This document shows, one piece after another, positions 11,726-23,060 of a DNA stretch of 64,000 nt. The stretch is from NCBI GenBank assembly GCA_002007465.1, contig LNAC01000348.1:1691178-1755177 (forward strand), in the 5' to 3' direction. How positions within the stretch are numbered: position 1 is the first letter of the stretch; the number at the start of each line of letters is the position of its first letter. The position numbers were made by a program, and so were the translations under genes. This DNA is from Ailurus styani. Taxonomy: Eukaryota; Chordata; Mammalia; Carnivora; Ailuridae. The notes below the pieces were generated by a model. It saw only the letters and a program-made list of their open reading frames with translations, made no database searches and was not told the DNA's origin.

Positions 11726-12159
11726 AATAATCAGAAAGGATGAATACCTACGATTTGCATCGACATGGACATGGATGGAACTGGAGGGGATTATGCTAAA
11801 TGAAATAAGTCAATCAGAGAAAGACAATTGTCATATGGTTTCACTCCTATGTGGAACATAAGGAATAGTGCAGAGGACCACAGGGGAAGGGAGAGAAAAC
11901 TGAATGGGAAGAAATCAGAGAGGGAGACAAATCGTGAGAGACTCTGAACACTGGGAACCAAACTGAGGGTTACAGAAGGGAGGTAGGTGAGGGGGTGGGG
12001 TAACCAGGTGATGGGTATTAAGGAGGGCACGTGTTGGGATGAGCATTGGGTGTTATATGCAACTAATAAATTGCTGAACACTACATCAAAAACTAATGAT
12101 GTATGATATTCTGTCTAACTGGACAAAATAAAAAAAATTTTAAAAACCTCCCTAAAAAA
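11726..12159 (+). mobile_element. 5'-truncated L1 (3' end)
   Basis: Starts in the ORF2 C-terminus (gacatggatggaactggag, tgaaataagtcaatcagaga). It runs through a G-rich carnivore L1 3' UTR (gatgggtattaaggagggca, gagcattgggtgttatatgc) to an A-rich tail. A possible 8-bp target duplication, ataaagat, lies at 11718-11725 and 12160-12167. Confidence 0.9.
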
Positions 12160-12310
12160 ATAAAGATTATATGTATATATAGAAGAAATACAGAAGATGC
12201 AAGCCAGCAACTAGAAGAAAATAACAATTACATGCATGGCAGAGATCAGATCATAACATGCAGAATTCCTGTCTCCCAGTTTTTTTCAGATGGGCACAGG
12301 CCCCCTAGAT

Positions 12311-12338
12311 AAAAAACAAAACAAAACAAAACAAAACT
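12311..12338 (+). repeat. (AAAAC)n simple repeat
   Basis: Tandem aaaac units, about five, immediately before the old interspersed repeat that starts near 12338. Confidence 0.9.
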
Positions 12339-12650
12339 ATTTCCCAGCCTCTTTTGAAGCTAAGAGTGAGCAGGTAATGAAATTCTGACAAATGAAGCTA
12401 AATGGAAGACAAGTATAGTATTCCCTCCGCCTTCACACTTTCTTCCCACCTGCTTCCTTGGATGAAGATAAAATTGTTAGAAGGGCGAAAGGGAATGGGT
12501 CACCCAGGATCCCTGTAACTGTGAAATACAATTAGCCTTGGACTATTCACTTCCATACTTCTTTTTTATGGGAGAAAGAGAGTTCAGCATTTTAAAGCTT
12601 CTGTTCTTATGTGCCTTGGTACTTGCAGCTAATCCTGATCTGATCCTAAT
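12338..12650 (+). mobile_element. Old interspersed repeat, family not named
   Basis: Phrases such as 'tttcccagcctcttttgaag', 'gtaatgaaattctgacaaat' and 'acttgcagctaatcctgatc' match a widespread mammalian repeat I remember but cannot name with confidence. It is degenerate and has no coding potential. Confidence 0.45.
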
Positions 12651-13690
12651 ATCACCACATTTTTTGTTACCTACCTTCTGAATTTTTATAGAGCCACAAT
12701 TATGCACTACTTCTTTAAATTATTATTTTTAGTTAGTTTACTTGTTGATTTCACATGGGAATTCATGGAGCATATGGGAGACTTCCTTAATTTAAATACG
12801 GTGTTATTCTTTGAGTTGGAGTTTTAAGTAGGTATCAAAAGATGGATGCTTTTCCTTTTCTTGTCAGACTATTCAGTTTTAGGGGCAGCAAAATCAAACA
12901 CTATACTGAAAGCCAGGCAGTAACTTACTCTGTATGAACAAAGTAGGTCAGGCGGGACCATGGAAAACAAGAACACACAGGCACATTCCTAACTGGGGTC
13001 GCTACTATGCAAGTCCAGCAGATGGTGGGCATTGAGGGACCGAGGGCCCAGTATTTATAATCATGGAGAAAATGACACTTTAATGTAAAGTTTGCTAATT
13101 TTTAAATGACGTTGGCAAGTCATTATAGAAAAATAAATTAATTATGTAAGAGTAAAATTATCTGAAGGACAAATTCATGGTATAGGCACTATAAAACATA
13201 ATTTTTTTTTTTTTTTGGTCTGTAGGCTGGTTACATTTAAAATCAGGCTTTGGATATCAAAGTGACCCAGTGATTTTTAATAGCTTTAGTTGGATCCGGG
13301 TTGCCTGACTGGTATGTTACAATGAGAATTTTTGACAATTGGTGTGATAGAAGGATAGCATCCAAAGATATCCATATCTTAAACTCAGAAACCTATATTT
13401 TAGTCTCCATTTAAAAGAAAGTAAAAAAAGAAAAGAAAGGATTGCTAAAATTCCAGAGGGACTAAACTAACATGAAACCTCAGGGCACACTTTCACTTTA
13501 TTTGCTATATGAATTGTCTCCGTTTTTGAAGGTGTAAATTCCCATTTATCTGCTAACAAAATCAACTTCCAACCCAAGAATAACTAGTCTTTTCATTTCA
13601 CTTAATTAATATTTACTGCATTTTACCAAAGACTTTGTCTATGACAGATTGACATAAAACAAAACAAACAAGTTTGAAAAGCAAGGCTGT
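12651..13690. other. Unclassified stretch with a poly-T tract
   Basis: No gene or clear repeat. A 15-bp T-run at 13202-13216 could be the tail of an unrecognised minus-strand retroelement, but no body follows that I can identify. Confidence 0.5.
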
Positions 13691-13694
13691 AGGC

Positions 13695-13890
13695 TAATGG
13701 CTTTCAAAGTATGGTTCCAGGACCATGGACCAGCAACAGCACCATCCCTTTGGAATTTATTTGAAATGCAAATTTGCTGACCCTACCCTAGGTTTACTGA
13801 ATCAGAAACTTAGAGGTGGGGTTCAGCAATCTGGGGTTTAACAAGTCCTAGATGATTCTGATGCTTGTAAAGTCAGAGAACTACCACTTT
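13695..13890 (+). mobile_element. MER5-type hAT-Charlie element
   Basis: Matches the roughly 190-bp MER5 non-autonomous DNA transposon. It has the terminal repeat taatggctttcaaagt, the interior 'tactgaatcagaaact', 'gtggggttcagcaatctggg' and 'tgattctgatgcttg', and the closing repeat cagagaactaccact. It has no coding capacity and is ancient, predating carnivores. Confidence 0.9.
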
Positions 13891-13909
13891 AAGATAGGCT
13901 ACTTTATTA

Positions 13910-14107
13910 AATAATACACACCTCATAATATATGCCAGGCACTATTCTAAGCATTTGCATGCATAAAATCATCCAACAGTACATTTATAATCCTGATTTT
14001 ACAGATAAGGCCATGGACATCCAGAGAAGTTAAATGACTAACCTAAGGTCACACAGTTAGTGTCAGTTATAGTGGCTCCATAGTCCATGCTCTTAACCAT
14101 TATAATG
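13910..14107 (-). mobile_element. MIR SINE
   Basis: Reverse complement of a mammalian-wide interspersed repeat: tgccaggcactattctaagc, gattttacagataaggcc, gaccttaggt in reverse (aaggtcacacagttagt), and tgctcttaaccattat. All MIR landmarks are in the expected order. Confidence 0.9.
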
Positions 14108-15116
14108 TAAAGCCTAACACTGATCAGGTAAGTAAATAAGAGATAAGGTGTGTATCAGCCAGTCTATCAAGTTTTTCAGGAAACAACTGCTTTAACATAA
14201 TTTAATCATGTGTCTCTAGAAAGTAGTATTTCTAATTTTGTTAGTATGTCAACCGTGAAGACAGGGTTCTGTAACAGGGTTTTGTCAGAGCCTTTTACAT
14301 TATGTTATCAAGTAGCAACATTTTTATCATGTGAAAGCTCTGCATTGTTTTTGGCACATCTAATTCCTTGTTTACAGGTAACTGGAGAAATTGGATTTTT
14401 ACTATATGCCAGACATTATGCTATATTGGTGAATACGAGGATATACAAGACATAAGATAACACATATAAAGCCCTTCAGATATACGATATGGAAAAGCAC
14501 ACAATAAATGTCAGCTCTCATTATTAAGGAGATCCTTTTGTTGTTGTTTATAATGGAGAGAGAAACACAGGAACTCAACTATAAAACCAAACATACTGCA
14601 GTAATACTGCAGTAGAGAAATGACAGTTGTAATACTTAGTTGTTCTGTAATACTATTACTTTCCCCCTAAATTCTTAACAATGTTAATAAGAGAGATAAT
14701 CTCTTTCTTCCCTCCCTTCCTCTTCTTGCTGCTCCTCCCTGAAGTCCAGGACTCTGAAGACAGGACTTTATTTCTCATGTTTTTAGAACGTCACCATAAG
14801 ACTTTTTTCCAGAATCATGGATTCATTTCTCTCCAATATAAAGGGGCAGAAATAGAAAATATTTTTCTAAGGAAGAACTGAGAAGACACTGAAGGACAAA
14901 TGTGAGACTTCCTTAAAACCAAGAATTCCAAGGTGAAAATAACGCTGCTTAAACATTAACTAAAAATTGTTAACATTCAGCATCTGACTTTAACTTTCAA
15001 CATTCTACTTTAACAGAGTGGGACAAGAAGGTGAAATAAAATGGCAAAAGGTTGACCGAATGAAGGTTGTCAACAGCTGCCAAAACGTCTGGGTTATTAA
15101 GTGTTTAATTCATTTT
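14108..15116. other. Mostly unclassified; weak MIR/L2 tail
   Basis: At 14395-14530, 'actatatgccagacattatg' and 'cacacaataaatgtcagctc' resemble decayed L2/MIR 3' ends. A pyrimidine tract ending in cag at about 14746 precedes a 45-codon open piece that ends at TGA 14879-14881. It resembles a terminal exon but is not convincing. Confidence 0.4.
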
Positions 15117-15130
15117 TGTAGCTTAAATTT

Positions 15131-15334
15131 CTTATAAAGATGTATTTATTTGACAGAGGGAGAGAAAGAAAGAAAGATTGAGAATGGGTGGCAGAGGGAG
15201 TGGGAGAAACAGACTCCCTGCTAAGCAGGGAGCCTGAGGTGGGGCTTGATCCCAGGACCCCAGGACCCCAGGACCCCAGGATCATGACCTGAGCTAAAGG
15301 CAGATGCTTAACCCACAGAGCCACCCAGGCACCC
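15131..15334 (-). mobile_element. CAN-SINE with internal 8-bp triplication
   Basis: Minus-orientation SINE flanked by a perfect 14-bp target duplication, tgtagcttaaattt, at 15117-15130 and 15335-15348. Inside, at 15254-15277, the unit aggacccc is repeated three times in tandem where other copies have it once. Confidence 0.95.
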
Positions 15335-15705
15335 TGTAGCTTAAATTTTTTAATTAAAATTCTATCTGAGCTTATATACAGATCAGTTCAGTGTTAGTCC
15401 TGAAGATGTGTACTGTAAGTCCAGAGTAGGTAACTATTGAATTTTTCATTTGCTTTATGATGGCAGAAATAGCCTAAGTCTAAAATCAACAAGTCAGGAA
15501 ACAACAGATGTTGGCAAGGTTGTGGAGAAAGGGGAACCCTCCTACACTGTTGGTGGGAATGCAAGCTGGTGTAGCCACTCTGGAAAACAGTGTGGAGGTT
15601 CCTCAAAAAGTTGAAAATGGAGCTACCCTAAGACCCAGCAATCACACTACTGGGTATCTACCCTAAAGATACAAAGGTAGTGATCCTCAGGGCACATACA
15701 CCCGA

Positions 15706-15936
15706 ATGTTTATAGCAGCAATGTCCACAATAGCCAAACTATGGAAAGAACCTAGATGTCCAACAACAGATGAATGGAAAAAGATGTGGTATATATATAC
15801 AATGGAATACTATGCAGCTATCAAAAGAAACGAAATCTTGCCGTTGGCAATGACGTGGATGGAACTAGAGGGTATTATGCTGAGTGAAATAAGTCAATCA
15901 GAGAAAGACAATTATCATATGATCTCTCTGATATGA
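15706..15936 (+). pseudogene. L1 ORF2 C-terminal fragment
   Basis: A 76-codon open piece reads ...AKLWKEPRCPTTDEWKKMWY and MEYYAAIKRNEI..., then ELEGIMLSEISQSEKD. This is the typical C-terminal end of mammalian L1 ORF2p (cysteine-rich side). It has no promoter or upstream coding part because the L1 is 5'-truncated, so it is a relic, not a gene. Confidence 0.9.
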
Positions 15937-16003
15937 GGAACTTGAGGGGCAGGGTGGGGAGTCGTGAGGGGTAGGGAGGGAAAAATAATGAAACAAGATG
16001 GGA

Positions 16004-16195
16004 GGGCGCCTGGGTGGCTCAGTGGGTTAAAGCCTCTGCCTTTGGCTCAGGTCATGATCCCAGGGTCCTGGGATCGAGGCCCGCATAGGGCTCTCTGGTC
16101 AGCAGAGAGCCTGCCTCCTCCTCTCTCTCTGCCTGCCTCTCTGCCTACTTGTGATCTCTCTCTCTCTGTCAAATAAAAATAATAATAATAAAAAA
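16004..16195 (+). mobile_element. Young CAN-SINE nested in L1
   Basis: Complete plus-orientation copy with the aaagcctctgcctt head and an (AAT)n-type tail. A perfect 14-bp target duplication, gaaacaagatggga, lies at 15990-16003 and 16196-16209. It is younger than the surrounding L1. Confidence 0.95.
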
Positions 16196-16418
16196 GAAAC
16201 AAGATGGGATGGGGAAGGAGACAAACCATAAGAGACTCCTAATCTCACAAAACAAACTGAGGGTTACTGGGGGGTGGGAGGTTAAGGATAGTGTGGATGG
16301 GTTATGGACTTTGGGGAAGGTTTGTGCTTTGGTGAATGCTGTGAAAGATGTAAGCCTGATGATTCACAGACCTGTACCCCTGGGGCAAAGAATAAAAAAA
16401 AAAAGAAATAGCCTAAGT

Positions 16419-16999
16419 GACTGAATGACCAGTACAGTGATAGGCTTTGAAGAGTGCATGGACACAGACGTGCCTGAATCTGGACTGAACAGTACCATGA
16501 TCTTTGTTATTATGCCATCAGAGACAGTCATTTTGCCATAGAATGAACAGTTGTTCGGAGGAGATACATGAAGCCAGATCACTGCAGACTGTGGAAGTTA
16601 TCCCAAAGTCTGAAAAATCACCATCAATTATTAGGAAGCTGCAGTTTATTCATAAGGGCTCCCAACCAACTGCACTGAGATACTGCCTGAATTTAGTGTG
16701 AACTCCTGAACAAAAGGAAAATGAGAGAAATAGCCAAAATTTATACTTCAGAGATGACTCCAGTTCTAATTTTTACCCTAACCCCAGGTTTTCATCTGCT
16801 ATTTATGGAAAAGAAGATACAGTACCTCTTTTTTTACTAATCAATGAGTGAACTGGATGTGTTCTGATCTAAGTTCAACCTCTCCACTTATTGGATCCTA
16901 TCTATTTAAGGGCTTCCCTTATGACAATATTCACGTCTCTCCCGCACCATCATTTTCCATCTGTATGGGATCATCCCATAGCCATGCAAACATGTAATT
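16419..16999. other. Unclassified stretch
   Basis: No gene or repeat recognised between the young L1 and the L2 fragment. Confidence 0.5.
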
Positions 17000-17380
17000 T
17001 ATCTCATTAACAAAAAATGTCACTTGACCTGTAACTTCCTCCAGTATCCCAATTTCCTACTTCTCTTTACTGTAAAATGTATAGAAAACAAGGGTTTACT
17101 TGCTGTCTCTATTTCATCTCCATTTAGCACCCCCTACAGCTCCAAAACAGGTCTTGTCAAAACCACCTCAACATTCCCAAATCCAGCAGGCAATTCTTGT
17201 TCCCCATCTTAGAAGACAAATTAGCAGCATCTGAAGGAATTAACCACTCTCTTCTCTCTCCTTTAAACACAATGTGTTTGAATTCAATTGATCCTACTCC
17301 TACTTCTCTGCTAAGTCACTCCCAGTCTCCTTTGCTGGATCCTCTTCATCTTCTGGATCTCCAATCATTACAACATGTCT
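17000..17380 (+). mobile_element. L2 fragment (reverse-transcriptase region)
   Basis: Pyrimidine-rich text such as 'caggtcttgtcaaaaccacc', 'attcccaaatccagcaggca' and 'cccagtctcctttgctggat' matches the LINE-2 ORF2 region. It is very diverged. The short open frames over it are L2 remnants. Confidence 0.65.
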
Positions 17381-17617
17381 GTCTGTCTGTCTATATATCT
17401 ATCATGATGATTTTATATAGAGATATAATAACTACCCATACCCGTTTATCTACCACTGTGTTTAAGAAAGAGAAGATTATTATTCACTACAAGCTTCATT
17501 TATGCCTTTCTTCCTCTTTGATCCCATGCTCTTCCCCTCTGTCTTAGGCAACTATCATCCTGAATTTTTTGTTTCCCATTTTCCTGCTTTCTTAAGGTTT
17601 ACCTCACATGCTTGCAT

Positions 17618-17620
<3 letters not shown>

Positions 17621-17654
<34 letters not shown>

Positions 17655-17657
17655 ACA
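17621..17657 (+). repeat. (AC)n microsatellite
   Basis: About 18 AC units with one AG interruption near the 3' end. The length makes it likely to be polymorphic. Confidence 0.97.
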
Positions 17658-17873
17658 ATTTCAAACTCTGTATAAATGGAATTAAACAGCATTATGGGAT
17701 TTTGGTATGTATTCTTTAGGGCAAACATTATAGGATTTATATTATTAGTTATACAATTAATAATCATAAGTTTATAATAGGTATTATGTGGAAAAGGGTA
17801 TAATGAAATCAAGCAAGACAGAGAAATGGCTCAGTTTTAAATGCATTCCTTTATAGCAGATCTCAAAGCCTTT

Positions 17874-17952
17874 AACCAGAAGTGTTCACTGTGACTCCCT
17901 AAGTGTTAGGGAGTCCCTAACACTTAGGGAGTCACACGGAACACTTCTGGTT
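17874..17952. repeat. Near-perfect 79-bp hairpin (inverted repeat)
   Basis: The left arm (17874-17911) and right arm (17915-17952) are reverse complements over 38 bp with 2 mismatches, separated by only 3 nt (agt). The arms begin aaccagaagtgttc and end ccctaagtgttaggg. I do not recognise it as a known element. No target duplication is evident. Confidence 0.95.
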
Positions 17953-18358
17953 TGCCAAATACATTTGATCTCTTCTTTTTTTAGAGGATCTTTTATTTTA
18001 GAGCATCTGAGGAAATGCTGTGCTTTAAATCAAAAGGCAAATGTGCAACTGTTTTGAGAGAAACTCATATGATCAGCAAAGGCTCTGATATCCTCTTCAC
18101 AATGAACAACAGAATGGCATGACTGATGTGTGAAGTGGACAAGACCACAGAGAAGGACAAGCATTTTATTCCACATCTCTGCAAGCATGATGAAAAGGAG
18201 ATAATTTCATACAGAAATGAAAGTGTGAAGAATGAAAAAAATCAAAGTTAAATTGAAAGTAAGTTTTGGATCAGAATGTCATCGGAACATGTTTATATTT
18301 TAATCATATTTATATTATCGCTGAAGCCTAGAGATGACATTCAAAATAAACCTCATTT

Positions 18359-18546
18359 TGGGGGTGCCTGGGTGGCTCAGTGGGTTAAAGCCTCTGCCTT
18401 CAGCTCAGGTCATGATCTCAGGGTCCTGGGATCGAGCCCCACACCAGGCTCCCTGCTCAGGGAGCCTGCTTTGCTCTCTCTCTCTCTGTCTACTTGTAAT
18501 CTCTCTCTGTCAAATAAATAAATAAAATCTTTTTTAAAAAATTAAA
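18359..18546 (+). mobile_element. Young CAN-SINE
   Basis: Plus-orientation copy starting ggggtgcctgggtggctcag, with a tail of aaataaataaaatctttttt and A/T. A perfect 16-bp target duplication, aaaataaacctcattt, lies at 18343-18358 and 18547-18562. It is slightly shortened around tgctcagggagcctg. Confidence 0.95.
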
Positions 18547-18562
18547 AAAATAAACCTCATTT

Positions 18563-20270
18563 GGAATACTCAAGAACAGACAAATCATGATTTATATACA
18601 ACTAGTCATAAATTACATTTCCTTTAAATAATTTATATTAAGTATTCCTAATGCTCTATTCAATAATGATATTTTTGCAATATATAACTAATCTATTTTC
18701 TTCATATTATAGAAATTATAACATGAAGAGGTATTTGTATATAATAATCATAGCTTTTAGATAAATGGATAACTGAAATAAACATATAAATTAACACACT
18801 TTTCCAATACATTCTAGGAAAGCAATCTGTTCTTTATCTCAGAAGTTCATATTGACCTTTCTAATTTAAGCTATAGGTCCAAATGCATTCTTCAATCACA
18901 CTTACATCAGGCTCAGGATACTATGATGTTGGGTTTTTGTTAATATGATTCTATGTAAGGATTACATCTTTATATTTTTCCTCTTTTGCTATTTTCTTTA
19001 AGTAATAAATCTACTTTACTGTATTGCGATTCCTTAGTGACATTGTGTCGTCCCTGACATTTAAGGTGTGATTTGCCTTGTCAAAACGTCATCTTCTTGT
19101 CATTTTTAAAAGAATACTTGCTACCCTTTTACACAAGTCTTCACAATTTTTTCCTCGAATAGCTTTGAAGAGGAAACTATTTTTAAAGACACATTGCTAG
19201 TTTCAATTCTTTAACAACTATTTTTCTGTTTGTGACTATTTTATGAATTATCTCTTAAACATATTTAAAGGTCTCTTTTACCTTATTATGTCAAATTGTT
19301 CATGTATAAGATCACAGAGATAAACCTGGACATCATGGTATTTGCAGTTTGTTAATATAAATGTCTAACAATTCTGAGGATATTTTTAGAGACCATTAAA
19401 GTTATCTAAAGTCACATGTTCACAAATAATACTTAAAACCTAAAGTATAAATTTGTTGGTCTTTTTATTAATTGAAAATAAACTACCAAACTTCAGAAAT
19501 AGTTAACTACTAATGTGTCCTGGGTCTGCACAGGAAAATTTAAGATGCATTTTTTTAAACAGAGGGCAAACAGTAACTTGAAAAAGAGGCAGAATGAGTT
19601 TCCGATTTGTTTTTTCCTATGGGCAAAGACATTACCCAACTAACTGTAGCAAGGGAGTTAGAGATGAACTGAGACTTTACCCTTTTGTACACATTTTTTT
19701 TTTTTAACTAGAGAGCTATAATACACTAGCTAGAACATTGCTGCAGAGGTACACTTTCTTATCTTTTGACTCAAACCATCTGACTGTCAAATTCTCTCTC
19801 TCATTGCCAGAATCAGGATCTCCTTATTTGTTGCTATACAGGCATTCTCAGGGTAATTTATTATGTTCTTAGTCTACTGCCAAACTATGACATTTCTGCC
19901 TCCACATCATCACTGAATCTGTCTCCATTTGGTCCCATTAGAAATTCTCTGCAGTTGTGGTGGTTTATTATTGCTTTAATGTCCTAATTTTTAAATTAAC
20001 CTCTCCCTGTTTATTACAAAATAACGAGTTCCTTAACTTCTTTTCACTGAAAAGCTGACATCTAAGCGGGGAGCTAGCCATAGATATATGTGGGTTAAGA
20101 CTGCTCTAGGAAACAGCCAAGGTCAAGGCTGTGGGGTAGACTGCCAGGCCTGCTCAAGGAAGAACATCAAGACCAGTACTGATGCAGCAGAGTGGCAGAG
20201 GCAGAGAGCAGGGGAGTACAAGGTTAAAGAGGCAAAAGTGGGGCCAGGTCATGTAAGACTGTGTAGGCTA
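18563..20270. other. Long AT-rich stretch, nothing recognised
   Basis: About 1.7 kb with no exon, RNA gene or repeat I can name. A T-run at 19696-19707 and a few CpGs near 19020-19100 are the only local features. Confidence 0.5.
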
Positions 20271-20282
20271 GAATTAAAGTCT

Positions 20283-20457
20283 CCGGTGACTGGGTGGCTC
20301 AGACAAGTAAGCATCTGCCTTGGGCTCAGGTCGTGATCCTGGTATCTTGGGATCTAGTCCTGCATCAGGCTCCCTGCTCCTTGCTTCTCCCTCAGCCTCT
20401 GCTTCTCTCTCTCTCTCTCTCTCTCATGAATAAATAAAAAAATCTTTGGAAAAAAAA
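20283..20457 (+). mobile_element. Diverged CAN-SINE
   Basis: Plus-orientation: ctgggtggctcagacaagta, ggctcaggtcgtgatcctgg, a long (CT)n run, then an aataaataaa tail. An imperfect flank repeat, aaagtct / aaagtgtct, lies near 20277 and 20457. The 'acaagtaagcatctgcctt' head marks an older subfamily. Confidence 0.9.
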
Positions 20458-20459
20458 AA

Positions 20460-21029
20460 GTGTCTTTTTGGTCTAGATTCTTTTCTACCTCTCCATAGGG
20501 AATTCAGAGATAAAGAAGAGATTTACAGCTATACAATTATATAGGTGTATGTACATGTGTATAATTGCTTTAGCTACAATTATATTGAAACTAGACACAT
20601 TTTTAATGTGCTATAATGGAAGCAGATGCAGCAGACATGTTCGTATTCTTGGAAAGCTTGTAATTAAAAAGTATGATTCTAACAGATCTATTCATTGGAG
20701 AGTGAATATTTGGCATACAAGGGTTGAAAGGAAACTGGTGAATTTTCCTATAGAAACACAGTGTCATCCCAGATTGGAGAGAGATCTGGAGACACATCAT
20801 CTTTGTTGATGTACCTAAGCATCACTAGTCAAGGAAGGTTGCCAGAGCTTAAGTGTAGTAAAAGAGGAAGGCAGAAGCCTCATGTTATAATAGACCTGAA
20901 TTTGTGCAGCTTCATTTGACCTCAAATTAAATAAGTAGACTGGATCAATCTATTCCTCCTGCTGCTATCAACTTAGTTCTTCATAAAATAGCTACCTATA
21001 AAAACTGTTTTCTTCAAAAATGCAAAGTA
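20460..21029. other. Unclassified stretch
   Basis: No gene or repeat recognised before the L1 fragment begins. Confidence 0.5.
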
Positions 21030-21755
21030 GCGAGTCAAAACCACAATGAGATACCACTTCACACCCACTAGGATGGCTATTAAAAAAATTTTTTTTTAAA
21101 TACAGACAATAACAAGTGTTAGTAAGGATGTGGAGAAACTGGAATCCTCATGCATTGCCAATGGGAGTTTAAATTGCTGCTGCTACCTTGGAAGACTGGC
21201 AGTTTCTTAAGAGTTAAATTATCATATGATCCAGTAATTTCACTCCTAGATAGATACCTGGAAAACTGAAAAATGGGACTCAGATACCAATGTTCATAGC
21301 AGTATTATTTACAATAGCCAAAAGGCGACAACCTAAATGTTTATCACAGATAAATGGTAAATAGAATGTGGTATTATACATATAATAGAATATTATCCAG
21401 CCGTAAAAAGGAATGAAATTTTGACATATGCTACAACATGGTTGAATCCTGAAAACATTATGTTACATGAAATAAGCCAGATACAAAAGAACAAATACCA
21501 TACATCTCCACTTATATGAATTACCTGACATTAGGCAAATTCAAGACAGAAAGTAGAATGGAAGTTACCAACAACTAGGGGTAAAGGAGGAATGAGAAGT
21601 TGGACAATGGACAGAGTTTTAACTGGGGATGATGGAAAAGTTCCGGAAATAGTGGTGATGATGGCACAACACTATGAATGTACTGTACATTAAAAATAAT
21701 TAAAATGGCAAGTTTATATGCATATTTTACTGCAATAAAAAATTATAACAACAAG
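21030..21755 (+). mobile_element. L1 3' fragment (old)
   Basis: Follows the end of L1 ORF2 and the 3' UTR. Landmarks are 'cacaatgagataccacttca', 'aggatggctattaaa', 'ttcatagcagtattatttac', 'aaataagccagatacaaaag' and 'aacactatgaatgtactg', ending in an A-rich tail. Divergence points to an old L1M-type subfamily. Confidence 0.9.
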
Positions 21756-21839
21756 AACTCAGAAAGGAACCAGCACAGACTCTTCATTTAAATACTGGAG
21801 GAAAAGGGCTCATGAAGAATGGACAATAAAAGTGATGTT

Positions 21840-23060
21840 ACCTAAGAAAATTGGCACAAGTTCAAATAAATAATTCTCATGGCCTCAAAGAAATTACAAA
21901 AAACATGTTCCCTCTGATAAAGAAGGTCAAAGAAAATGATATCAGAATCAAAGAAGAGATAAGAAAAACAGAGAAAGAGATAAAATTATTCTAAGAAATC
22001 TGGAGAAGAGGGGATAAAGTGAAAATGGAAATAAAATAAAAACAGTAGAGAGGTTAAAGGAATATTAGAATCAACTCAAGCAGAATAAACACACCTGAGA
22101 ATAGTGTAAAGGTCACAGAGTAAAGGCTTATTGGAAACACACAAAGCAAAAATAGAAAAGAACAAAGATATACATATGACTAGAAACATTACATATAAAG
22201 AAGGAAAAGAAATTCCAATGTATACATAATTCTGTTCCTGAGGAAGAAACAAAAAAATCAAATAATATATTTTTTAATTTCCAGGAGTAGAAGGGGTCTT
22301 ACATCTTTATATTGAAAAGAAACACCATGATCTAAGAAAAAAAATAATTCAGAATGATAAATTTCAAGACAATATTTAGTTTCAAGACTGAAGAATGCAA
22401 TAAGGTGATTTCAAGAGCTGAAAATATTCAGATAATGGATATAAAGTTCTGAGCAATAGAAAGTATGTCCTGAAATTTTTATACTCAACTAAATTATTCT
22501 TCATGAAAAATGTTATTCTTGGGCGCCTGGGTGGCTCAGTGGGTTAAAGCCTCTGCTTTCGGCTCAGGTCATGATCTCAGGGTCCTGGGATCGAGGCCCG
22601 CATCGGGCTCCCTGCTCAGCGGGGAGCCTGCTTCCCCCCCTCTATCTCTGCCTGCCTCTCTGCCTCCTTGTGATCTCTCTCCCTCTGTGAAATAAATAAA
22701 TAAATAAATATTTAAAAAAAAATGTTATTCTTCCTGTATAAGGACAATGGGTAGAGATTCTCAAGCATATAAGAACTCAAGAACTATAGAAGTCATTTTT
22801 CCTTTATGAAGAATCTGTTAATGAAAACCAAGGGACGAATCAAAATAAAGAACTGAGGAATGAAGAAGCCAGGTTACAAAGACTAGTGGAAAACATTAAA
22901 CCTATTTAGTACAGACCTAAGGTTGAACAATTATGTGAATAATAGTTTTGTAATTGCATATAATATATACATTATAAATGCTAACAATTCAAAAATTATT
23001 AACAAAAATAAAAAAGTAGAGGGAAGGGGCAATAGGAATTGTGTTTATGTTTGATTTCTT
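21840..23060 (+). mobile_element. Probable HAL1 (ORF1-only L1 relative)
   Basis: Purine-rich, ORF1-like text without ORF2: 'caaagaagagataagaaaaa', then 'tttatactcaactaaattat tcttcatg', then 'attctcaagcatataagaac'. This order resembles HAL1 elements, which carry only ORF1. It is degenerate, split by the SINE at 22521-22717, and its boundaries are approximate. Confidence 0.55.
22521..22717 (+). mobile_element. Young CAN-SINE
   Basis: Plus-orientation, complete, with gggcgcctgggtggctcagt and a (TAAA)n tail. A perfect 15-bp target duplication, aaaaatgttattctt, lies at 22506-22520 and 22718-22732. Confidence 0.95.

Larger units (their letters stand above)
15480..16403 (+). mobile_element. Young 5'-truncated L1, carrying a nested SINE
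   Basis: Starts in the C-terminal ORF2 region and ends with the L1 3' UTR (gattcacagacctgtacccc tggggcaaag) plus an A-tail. A perfect 15-bp target duplication, agaaatagcctaagt, lies at 15465-15479 and 16404-16418. The SINE at 16004-16195 interrupts the 3' UTR. The clean duplication and low decay suggest a relatively recent, carnivore-lineage insertion. Confidence 0.95.

Noticed and set aside
14690..14881. Terminal-exon-like frame after a long CT tract
   Set aside because: The acceptor is plausible but only 45 codons follow it to the stop, and no upstream exon was found on the + strand nearby.
17874..17952. Possible microRNA precursor or transcription terminator
   Set aside because: The 38-bp stem with a 3-nt loop does not fit Dicer substrate geometry, and intrinsic terminators are not a feature of mammalian nuclear genes. 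Kept only as an unexplained inverted repeat.
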